Source: Candidatus Hikarchaeia archaeon HikBin4 (GTDB lineage Archaea; Halobacteriota; Halobacteria; Halobacteriales; Hikarchaeaceae). Taken from it: a DNA stretch of 5,154 nucleotides. The notes beneath the pieces are model-generated. The model ran no database searches. It was not told the origin of the DNA and saw nothing but the letters and a program-made list of their open reading frames with translations. Made by a program: the position numbers and the translations under genes. The DNA is taken from assembly GCA_009889685.1 (NCBI GenBank), contig WTZT01000059.1, forward strand, positions 1 to 5,154. Direction: 5' to 3'. This document shows positions 1 to 5,154 of this stretch, in pieces; the first letter of the stretch is position 1; each line of letters begins with the position of its first letter.

Positions 1-524
1 GGTCTGTTGATTATGCAGTTGAGCTTGGAGCTTCTGCTATTGGGTTCACTTTATACGGGGGGTCTAACCATGAAATTGAAATGGCAGAAGAATTCCGACT
101 GGCTCAAGAACAAGCCAGATCTCATGGAATTCCTATAGTTATGTGGTCTTATCCTCGTGGTCAAGGAATACAAGAAAAATTCAATGGAAATGACACCTCA
201 GATGAGGTCATAGCTTATGCTTCTCGACTTGCTTTGGAACTAGGGGCAGACGTTGCTAAAATTAAATATCCTGGAAGTGAGGCCGCAATGCGATGGGCAA
301 TCCAAGCCGCAGGTCCTGTCAAGGTGGTTCTTAGTGGTGGTTCGAAAGTAGATGATTTGACATTTCTCACTAGTGTTCAAATTGTCATGGATGCCGGTGG
401 ATCCGGTCTCGCAGTCGGACGAAACGTGTGGCAGCGTGATAATGCAAATGAAATGCTAGATGCACTTGGTAGAATAGTCCATGACGGCGAATCCGCTGAA
501 GATGCCCTATCCTCCCTAACATGA
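1..524 (+). CDS. Class I fructose-bisphosphate aldolase, DhnA/archaeal type (5' partial)
   Basis: The reading frame is open from base 3, so the gene begins upstream of the window. About 173 residues are visible; family members are about 260, so roughly the first third is missing. The enzyme joins dihydroxyacetone phosphate and glyceraldehyde-3-phosphate to fructose-1,6-bisphosphate, or cleaves it, in the cytoplasm through a Schiff base. Visible family motifs are WSYPRG (the Tyr is the acid/base residue in this family), ADVAKIKYPG with the likely Schiff-base Lys codon at 258-260, and the phosphate-binding segments LSGGSK and GGSGLAVGRNVWQ near the C-terminus. The related aminodideoxyheptulosonate synthases carry a KTNY-like sequence at the lysine, whereas this one has KIKY, which favours a true aldolase. 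The stop overlaps the next start (ATGA), and that gene is a fructose-bisphosphatase, which supports the gluconeogenic assignment. ADTH synthase is the main alternative. Confidence 0.9.
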   Translation, partial: SVDYAVELGASAIGFTLYGGSNHEIEMAEEFRLAQEQARSHGIPIVMWSYPRGQGIQEKFNGNDTSDEVIAYASRLALELGADVAKIKYPGSEAAMRWAIQAAGPVKVVLSGGSKVDDLTFLTSVQIVMDAGGSGLAVGRNVWQRDNANEMLDALGRIVHDGESAEDALSSLT

Positions 525-1348
525 TTGAAGACATATTCAATACCCTAGCAGAATCTGCTCCCTCAATTCGAAAAGAATTAAGCATTCGTCGTGAATCTTC
601 TACTACTCAGAATCCAACTGGTGATTCTCAGTTTGCAGCTGATATTTGGGCAGATAATCTCTTCGCAAACAAACTCCTAGAACTTGACAGTGTTGGGTCT
701 TACGCATCCGAAGAACGAGAAGAAATATTGATTTCTGGAGATGGATTTTCAGTCGCAATAGATCCTCTAGATGGTTCCTCCAATTTACTATCTAATAATA
801 TGATTGGAACTATTGTTGGGGTGTATGATTCTCCCCTTCCCACTTCTGGAAAGAATATGATTGCAGCAGCATATGTTCTATATGGTCCCATAACCACAAT
901 GGTGACTGCACATTCTGGATCTGTCAACGAATTTATAGTCGACCAAGGAAAACTCCAGCTACTTCGAGAGAATATAATTCTGCCAGAAACTCCTCAGTTA
1001 TACGGATTTGGAGGACTTGAAAAAGAATGGAAACCATCATTTAAAAAATATGCAGACGGCATCCGAACTAAACTCAAGCTACGTTATGGTGGTTCGCTAA
1101 TAAGTGATGTCAATCAAATATTAACCTACGGTGGGATTTTCGCATACCCCGATCTTATATCCTCTCCAAATGGGAAACTTAGAGTTTTGTTTGAAGCACA
1201 TCCTGTGGCCTACATAATTGAATCAGCTGGTGGCCTATCTTCTAACGGAGATGTATCTATCCTAGATCTATCACCTGATACTCTGCACGCTAGAACCCCT
1301 CTTTATGTTGGAAACAAAGATCTAATTGAAGAATTTTCTAATCTATAA
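521..1348 (+). CDS. fbp: Class I fructose-1,6-bisphosphatase (short form)
   Basis: Hydrolyses fructose-1,6-bisphosphate to fructose-6-phosphate plus phosphate, the committed step of gluconeogenesis, using divalent metals. In 275 residues the class I signatures appear in order: NPTGD (31-35), the metal-site Glu pair in ASEE (62-65), DPLDGSSN (81-88, the family hallmark with metal-binding Asp residues), RYGGSL (188-193) for phosphate binding, GKLR (218-221), metal-ligand Glu in LFE (223-225), AGG (236-238) and a C-terminal LYVGN. It is shorter than the roughly 330 residues of E. coli or mammalian enzymes. The missing part is mainly the N-terminus, where the GELT-like AMP-binding segment lies, so classical AMP inhibition is probably absent (inference). 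The ATG start overlaps the aldolase stop by four bases, implying translational coupling, and no Shine-Dalgarno motif is seen. Inositol monophosphatase is unlikely given the full DPLDGSSN and C-terminal motifs. Confidence 0.93.
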   Translation: MIEDIFNTLAESAPSIRKELSIRRESSTTQNPTGDSQFAADIWADNLFANKLLELDSVGSYASEEREEILISGDGFSVAIDPLDGSSNLLSNNMIGTIVGVYDSPLPTSGKNMIAAAYVLYGPITTMVTAHSGSVNEFIVDQGKLQLLRENIILPETPQLYGFGGLEKEWKPSFKKYADGIRTKLKLRYGGSLISDVNQILTYGGIFAYPDLISSPNGKLRVLFEAHPVAYIIESAGGLSSNGDVSILDLSPDTLHARTPLYVGNKDLIEEFSNL

Positions 1349-1794
1349 TGACGGCAAAGTACGAACGCACAACTAACATAGACTCTGTTGTCATTTATGA
1401 TTCTAAATGCCCATACTGCTCCGCAGTAACAAAATGGCTGAAACGGACTCGGGATCTCGGAGCCCTGTCCTGGCACGAAAATACGGCTCAAAATTTCTTG
1501 AAAGCCCAATTCAATTACTCGCCGTTCGCTATGTTCTTAGTTGTCCCTTCTGAAAGTAAAATATATGCTGGACCTGACGCCGCACGAGAATTATGCGAAA
1601 GGGCAAGACTACCAGAACTCTTCGGACGTTTGGTAGAGCATGAATATCATAAAATTTCTAAAACTGCCAGTCTACTCTCCAATAGAAAACAGCCACTAGA
1701 TAAAATCGAAGGTGAATTTCCACTAAATGCCAATTCTTTATCATTATTAGATGATCTATTCTACGAAGCATGGACTCTTCCATTTGAGGAATGA
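1348..1794 (+). CDS. DCC-family (DUF393) thiol-disulfide oxidoreductase-like protein
   Basis: A 148-residue soluble protein whose N-terminus has the beta strand plus CxxC pattern of the DCC family: VVIYDSKCPYC (14-24), with cysteines 21 and 24. Typical members read YDGxCPxC, so Ser replaces the usual Gly. A later VPSESKIYAGPDAAREL segment matches the usual 'display of value, then G-x-x-A' part of the family. One further Cys lies at 83. There is no signal peptide or membrane helix, so it should be cytoplasmic. The family is thioredoxin-like in fold, but biochemical functions are poorly established. It is the third gene of the aldolase/bisphosphatase operon; its ATG shares one base with the upstream stop (TAATG), so it is co-translated with the two sugar-phosphate enzymes. 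A redox role towards them is speculation. The C-terminal 45 residues match nothing I recognise. Confidence 0.75.
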   Translation: MTAKYERTTNIDSVVIYDSKCPYCSAVTKWLKRTRDLGALSWHENTAQNFLKAQFNYSPFAMFLVVPSESKIYAGPDAARELCERARLPELFGRLVEHEYHKISKTASLLSNRKQPLDKIEGEFPLNANSLSLLDDLFYEAWTLPFEE

Positions 1795-1799
1795 TATTG

Positions 1800-2972
1800 C
1801 TATAATATGATCATGTCATCTGGAGCATGACTTAATCTTTTCACTTTTTTTTCTGTCACCACGATCTCGTCTTCAACTTGGATCCCACCAACTCCAATTT
1901 CATAGTAAGGTGGTTCCACGCACATTACCATTCCCGATTCAATTTCATTTTTTTCTAGTGTTATGAGTGGGTCATCATACGTTGAAATCCCAATCCCATG
2001 ACCCAGGTGATGTCGTTTGAATTCTGATAAATTTTTTATACCTCTCCTTGCACCTTCTTCTCGTATGTATCTCATAGTCTCTCTGAATATGTCTGAAGTA
2101 CATGCTCCCTTCTTAATTAGAGAAATTTCTTTATCCATCCCTTTTTTTAATATGTCATATTTCATCTCTATCTCAGAATCTGAATATTCAAATAAGAACG
2201 TTCTAGCAATATCCGATGCATATCCTTTATACGAACACCCCACGTCATATAACACTATGTCACCATCTTTTAATGCTATTTCACTAGGGATGCAAGACTC
2301 TGCACTATGAGGTCCAAACCCAATCAAACAAAAACCAGGCTCTGCCCCTAACTCAATCAATCTTTTTTTATATATTTTTTCTAAATCTTTTTCTGTCATT
2401 CCAGGTTTAACCCGTCCCGATGAATATTCAATTGCAGCTTCTGTTATTGCTACAGATTTCTCCAGTCTCTCCACTTCTTTCTTACTTTTAATCTTCCGTA
2501 ATTCTGAAAAAATTCCTTCTGCGGCTGTTATTTTACATTTCGATCCCTTTTCAATTAATCTAGTCTCTTCTCCCGTCAAATTTCTACTTTCAAGAGCTAT
2601 GGTTTTCCCCTGGCCTACTAAGTTAGCTATTGCATCTAATAAAGCTCCGATGGCATCTGAAGAATTATTTTTGAAATTCAGTTCCAATATTTCTTTTTCA
2701 CGGTTTGATAGATCGTGTCCTTCGTAGTAATAGTAGTCTCCATACGAGTATACCTCTCCAAATTCCAATTGATTCGTTATGAGCAAATCTGTGTCTCCAT
2801 TTGGAAGTATCATATCCGGACAATCTTGGCCCTCCACCCACATGGAATACCGCTTTGGTTCGAGCGGACCTCTAAACCCAGACGTATAGAATACATTTTC
2901 TGCAGAAGTGGCAATCACAGCGTCTACTTCTTTTTCAGACAGTACGTTTTGGATTCTTTCAACCTGAATCAT
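1800..2972 (-). CDS. M24B family metallo-hydrolase (Xaa-Pro dipeptidase / creatinase / ectoine hydrolase-like)
   Basis: This 390-residue protein has the two-domain layout of the M24B 'pita-bread' enzymes. The N-terminal creatinase-like domain (about 1-155) contains VDAVIATSAENVFYTSGF. The C-terminal catalytic domain (about 165-390) has a complete dinuclear metal site: Asp243 in YDVG, Asp254 in SDIART, His325 in GHGIG, Glu353 in VEPPYY and Glu367 in QVEDEI. His222 in the PHSAES segment fits the family's first active-site His. EPP in place of the common EPG marks a subgroup. No export signal is present, so it is cytoplasmic. Family reactions are hydrolysis of Xaa-Pro peptides, creatine or ectoine; the sequence alone does not decide. 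It follows the AMDase-like gene after 6 bases and is probably cotranscribed with it, which argues for small-molecule catabolism over peptide turnover. Its stop converges on the DCC gene 5 bases away. Twelve of its 18 Arg codons are AGA/AGG, unlike neighbouring genes. Confidence 0.88.
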   Translation of the reverse strand: MIQVERIQNVLSEKEVDAVIATSAENVFYTSGFRGPLEPKRYSMWVEGQDCPDMILPNGDTDLLITNQLEFGEVYSYGDYYYYEGHDLSNREKEILELNFKNNSSDAIGALLDAIANLVGQGKTIALESRNLTGEETRLIEKGSKCKITAAEGIFSELRKIKSKKEVERLEKSVAITEAAIEYSSGRVKPGMTEKDLEKIYKKRLIELGAEPGFCLIGFGPHSAESCIPSEIALKDGDIVLYDVGCSYKGYASDIARTFLFEYSDSEIEMKYDILKKGMDKEISLIKKGACTSDIFRETMRYIREEGARRGIKNLSEFKRHHLGHGIGISTYDDPLITLEKNEIESGMVMCVEPPYYEIGVGGIQVEDEIVVTEKKVKRLSHAPDDMIIL

Positions 2973-2978
2973 TTCTAT

Positions 2979-3695
2979 CTACAGCGTATCGAATAATTGA
3001 CCATACCCTTCAACTTTAGGAGAAATGCCCCCTAGTTGATACCCCTTCCACACCTGGGCCTGTGCATCTCCTATTACTGGAACTCCTGTATCCTGTTCTA
3101 GTACCTCTATGAAACTGGTACTTTCCCATTGAGGGCACGGTATGTATATCGCGTCATATCCTTCGTTTTCTTTTGCCAATTCTACTGCAGCACGATACGC
3201 AGTCGACGAAGATACCCCATCTATATCTCCTGGCCCGCTACGATTTATTCCAGACAATGCAATAACTTCGATTCCACGGTCATTTAGATATTTAACACGT
3301 TCTTCGTTCCTTTCTTTGGGATATGGCGTAACTGCTATAATCGATTTTGCCCCAACAGCTTTTATGGCATCCACATGAGATTTTAAATTGGTTGTTATCG
3401 GAGCTCGGATTTCTGCATTTATGCGATCAAGTAGCTCATCCTCTCCTTTTGCACCCTTCAATGCAAAAATAGGACTCCCCCCTGCAATAATACAATCCAC
3501 ACCTCTCTCATCCAATCTTTTCGCTGCTGGATACACTTGTTCAAATGCTTCTGAGAGATTTTCAGGTGTAAATTTATCTACCCCCATATTTACCACATAC
3601 ATCTCCACTCCTTCCACTATCATTTTTCGAAATTCGTTTCCATGATTCCACACTGAAGGTTCAATCTTTCCAAATTTAAGACGCCAATGATCCAT
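2979..3695 (-). CDS. Arylmalonate decarboxylase / maleate isomerase-like enzyme (Asp/Glu racemase superfamily)
   Basis: This 238-residue protein matches the Asp/Glu racemase superfamily, in the branch holding arylmalonate decarboxylase (AMDase), maleate cis-trans isomerase and EutA. Two similar alpha/beta halves are expected. IEPS (11-14) gives the first-strand Pro. The first catalytic-Cys position is Gly73 in AGGSP, the central TPYPKERNEERVKYL segment carries Tyr125, and the second catalytic position is Cys187 in IPCPQW. The protein ends in GYGQLFD, very like the AMDase C-terminus. One catalytic Cys with Gly at the other site is the AMDase pattern (Gly74/Cys188 in the Bordetella enzyme, as I recall it), whereas racemases and maleate isomerases use two Cys. 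A decarboxylase or single-base isomerase is therefore more likely than a racemase. The substrate is unknown. It is the first gene of the leftward operon, six bases before the M24 gene and divergent from the dihydroxyphthalate-decarboxylase-like gene. No Shine-Dalgarno motif precedes its ATG. Confidence 0.82.
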   Translation of the reverse strand: MDHWRLKFGKIEPSVWNHGNEFRKMIVEGVEMYVVNMGVDKFTPENLSEAFEQVYPAAKRLDERGVDCIIAGGSPIFALKGAKGEDELLDRINAEIRAPITTNLKSHVDAIKAVGAKSIIAVTPYPKERNEERVKYLNDRGIEVIALSGINRSGPGDIDGVSSSTAYRAAVELAKENEGYDAIYIPCPQWESTSFIEVLEQDTGVPVIGDAQAQVWKGYQLGGISPKVEGYGQLFDTL

Positions 3696-3803
3696 AATAC
3701 TCGTTCTTATAGGTCTCTCAATTATATTAAAAGTTCCTTGTGATCTTTCCTTCTTCAGCCCCCTTGCATCTATTTTATTACATTAGCAAACCAATTGCTA
3801 CTA
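3696..3803. promoter_or_regulatory. Divergent intergenic region, probable promoters for both directions
   Basis: This 108-base AT-rich gap lies between the divergent starts and must hold the promoters of the leftward operon and the rightward gene. On the minus strand a TTTTAATATAAT stretch (complement of 3721-3732) contains a perfect TATAAT. It would read as a bacterial -10 without a convincing -35, or as an archaeal TATA-like box with a very short leader. On the plus strand TATTTTATTA (3771-3780) is centred about 28 bases before the ATG at 3804, the spacing expected of an archaeal TATA box with a leaderless transcript. Neither can be confirmed by eye, and I see no clear operator palindrome. 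Confidence 0.4.
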
Positions 3804-4796
3804 ATGGCAATCGATTTGACATTAGCTTGTGGAGAATATGATTTGACATATGCTCTTCACACAGGCCTTGTACAACCAAGTGGCATTGATCTAAATGTTC
3901 TAACCTACGAATCTCCCGAACGTCATTGGCGAATGATGCGCCATGGAGAATTCGATATATGTGAAATGTCTTTAGGATCTTATCTCGCTTCGAGAAAACA
4001 CCGTGATCTTTATCCATTCACCGCAATCACTGTCTTCCCCCACAGAAGGTTCCGCCATTCTTATATGTTTAAAAATAGTGGAATTTCTTCTACAAATCCT
4101 GGGGATTTTGAAGGAAAAAAGATTGGTTTGCGAACCTGGCAAACTACGGCAGGCATCTGGATGAGGGGCATTGCACAAGAACAGTATGGACTAGACTTAA
4201 CTTCAGTCGAGTGGTATACCGATGATGCCGAAGACGTTCAACTAACTATCCCTGACAAATTCAATGTTCAACGAATCTCAGAAGGTAGGAATATTGAAGA
4301 AATGCTAGTATCTGGGGATCTTGATGGAGCTTTCTACCCCGCCCGATTAACTTCTGTAAAAAATAAAAAAGGAGCAGAACATATATTCGAAGATCCTTTC
4401 TTAGAAGAACAGCGCTATTACGAAGAAACTAAACATTTTCCACTAATGCACACGGTGGTTATTCGGGACACGTTGCTAGAAAAACACCCCTGGATCGCAA
4501 CAAATATCTACAAAGCATTTTCTGAAGCGCGTGACATATGTTTACAAAAGATAGAAGACCCTCGCTGGACGGCATTAGCTTGGGCACAAGAGCATCTCGA
4601 TCATCAACAGGACGTATTAGGAAAGAATCCTTGGCCATATGGGTTGGTACCTTCCAATCAGCGCACTCTCGATAAGCTACTTGGCTATGCGTATGATCAA
4701 GGCCTTACTCCTAAAAAATATTTGCCTGAAGATCTGTTTGTTGAAAGCACGCTAGATCCTGAAATAGAAGGAAAAGAATACGTATCTGGAAAGTAG
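3804..4796 (+). CDS. 4,5-dihydroxyphthalate decarboxylase-like protein (periplasmic-binding-protein type II fold)
   Basis: This 330-residue protein resembles Pht5, 4,5-dihydroxyphthalate decarboxylase, in length and features. The N-terminal LTLACGEYDLTYAL leads into the signature region 35-64 with ERHWRMM and GEFDICEMSLGSYL. Next come FEGKKIGLRTWQTTAGIWMRG (102-122), a GDLDGAFYPAR segment (171-181), HFPLMHTVVIR (211-221) and NPWPYGL (275-281). The fold is related to NMT1/THI5-type binding proteins, and such genes are often labelled ABC solute-binding proteins. Here no signal peptide or lipobox precedes the first strand and no transporter genes are adjacent, so a cytoplasmic enzyme is more likely. 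A TTG at 3795 in the same frame would add three residues; I chose the ATG at 3804, which leads straight into the conserved start. Divergent from the AMDase-like operon, which suggests shared regulation. The actual substrate is not certain. Confidence 0.82.
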   Translation: MAIDLTLACGEYDLTYALHTGLVQPSGIDLNVLTYESPERHWRMMRHGEFDICEMSLGSYLASRKHRDLYPFTAITVFPHRRFRHSYMFKNSGISSTNPGDFEGKKIGLRTWQTTAGIWMRGIAQEQYGLDLTSVEWYTDDAEDVQLTIPDKFNVQRISEGRNIEEMLVSGDLDGAFYPARLTSVKNKKGAEHIFEDPFLEEQRYYEETKHFPLMHTVVIRDTLLEKHPWIATNIYKAFSEARDICLQKIEDPRWTALAWAQEHLDHQQDVLGKNPWPYGLVPSNQRTLDKLLGYAYDQGLTPKKYLPEDLFVESTLDPEIEGKEYVSGK

Positions 4797-4820
4797 TTGT
4801 ATACCTCTATTTTTGTTGTT

Positions 4821-5154
4821 TCAGTTTCCTTGATTCTCTAGTGCTTCAACCACTCTTTCTGGTGTTATTGGTATTGTGTCAAATTCAATAGACAGGGCAC
4901 TTGAAATGGCATTTCCAATTGCTGGGGCAGAAGCCATCATTCCCATTTCTCCAACACCCCTGGCCCCATATGGTCCCATCTCATCTTCTGTTTCAATTAT
5001 GATGGTTTCTGACTCATAAGGCAATTCCATCGTCCCCGGAATGCGATAATCTTTAAAATTAGGATTAATAACTAACCCCTTCTCGTATATAATTTCTTCA
5101 TATAGGGCACTAGCTATGCCCTGCCCCGTTGCACCTTCTATTTGCTGCTCAACA
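4821..5154 (-). CDS. Xanthine dehydrogenase / aldehyde oxidase-type molybdopterin-binding subunit, C-terminal end (5' partial)
   Basis: The frame stays open to the window edge, giving the last 110 residues of a protein that normally exceeds 700. It is the C-terminus of the molybdenum-hydroxylase large subunit (XdhB/CoxL/aldehyde oxidase superfamily). Visible features are QIEGATGQGI (cofactor-contact segment), VINPNFKDYRIPGTMELP, and GPYGARGVGE with the catalytic-base Glu at visible residue 69, followed by SAPAIGNAI and the terminal ITPERVVEAL. The family hydroxylates purines, N-heterocycles, aldehydes or CO with Mo-pterin, working with FAD and 2Fe-2S subunits or domains, which should lie outside the window. 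The substrate-determining region is not visible, so no specific name is given. It is convergent with the dihydroxyphthalate-decarboxylase-like gene, 24 bases apart. The in-frame ATG at 5028-5030 is internal. Confidence 0.92.
   Translation of the reverse strand, partial: VEQQIEGATGQGIASALYEEIIYEKGLVINPNFKDYRIPGTMELPYESETIIIETEDEMGPYGARGVGEMGMMASAPAIGNAISSALSIEFDTIPITPERVVEALENQGN

Noticed and set aside
1807..1814. ATGATCAT palindrome near the convergent stops
   Set aside because: It is eight bases long, lies within the last codons of the M24 gene, and is the length expected by chance in AT-rich DNA.
2017..2310. Open frame on the plus strand opposite the M24 gene
   Set aside because: It lies wholly antisense to the conserved catalytic domain, has no recognisable motif and is explained as a shadow of the coding strand.
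3142..3645. Two plus-strand open frames opposite the AMDase-like gene
   Set aside because: Both are antisense to a well-supported gene, composed of low-information residues, and lack any family resemblance.
3795..3803. TTG at 3795 as the start of the dihydroxyphthalate-decarboxylase-like gene
   Set aside because: It would add only three residues, has no ribosome-binding signal, and an ATG at 3804 begins right at the conserved first strand.
4797..4820. T-rich gap between the convergent genes as a terminator
   Set aside because: There is a short T run but no stable hairpin; a T-rich archaeal terminator is possible but cannot be supported by sequence alone.
1..5154. Defence system, CRISPR array, transposon or phage element
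   Set aside because: No repeats, transposase, integrase, nuclease or tRNA-associated att sites are visible; all genes are metabolic.

Overview
This window is a gene-dense, AT-rich stretch of a prokaryotic chromosome. It holds four complete genes in short operons plus two complete or edge-cut neighbours, six protein genes in all. I see no RNA gene, mobile element, CRISPR array or long repeat. Almost all of it is coding; the only sizeable gap is the 108 bases between the divergent genes near 3.7 kb. The organism cannot be fixed from this window. An archaeal-type class I aldolase, a short class I fructose-bisphosphatase and the absence of Shine-Dalgarno motifs would fit an archaeon. The mix of M24 hydrolase, arylmalonate-decarboxylase/maleate-isomerase-like enzyme, dihydroxyphthalate-decarboxylase-like protein and molybdenum hydroxylase also resembles uncultured marine heterotrophic bacteria such as SAR202 Chloroflexota. 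Both remain open.

Left part (1 to 1794, plus strand): a tight three-gene operon with ATGA and TAATG stop/start overlaps. It encodes a DhnA-type class I fructose-bisphosphate aldolase (5' end cut by the window), a class I fructose-1,6-bisphosphatase lacking the N-terminal AMP-site segment, and a small DCC-family (DUF393) CPYC thiol oxidoreductase-like protein. The first two catalyse consecutive steps of gluconeogenesis: triose phosphates to fructose-1,6-bisphosphate to fructose-6-phosphate.

Middle (1800 to 3695, minus strand): an apparent two-gene operon reading leftward, with an AMDase/maleate-isomerase-like enzyme followed 6 bases later by an M24 metallo-hydrolase with all five metal ligands. 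It converges on the gluconeogenic operon with a 5-base gap.

Right part (3804 to 5154): a divergent plus-strand gene for a 4,5-dihydroxyphthalate decarboxylase-like protein with a periplasmic-binding-protein fold but no export signal. Convergent to it, 24 bases away, is the C-terminal end of a xanthine dehydrogenase/aldehyde oxidase-type molybdopterin subunit. Together the middle and right parts look like a catabolic region for small organic acids or (hetero)aromatic compounds: hydroxylation by the molybdoenzyme, decarboxylation or isomerisation by the two acid-acting enzymes, and C-N bond hydrolysis by the M24 enzyme. That pathway is inference from family membership; the substrate is unknown.
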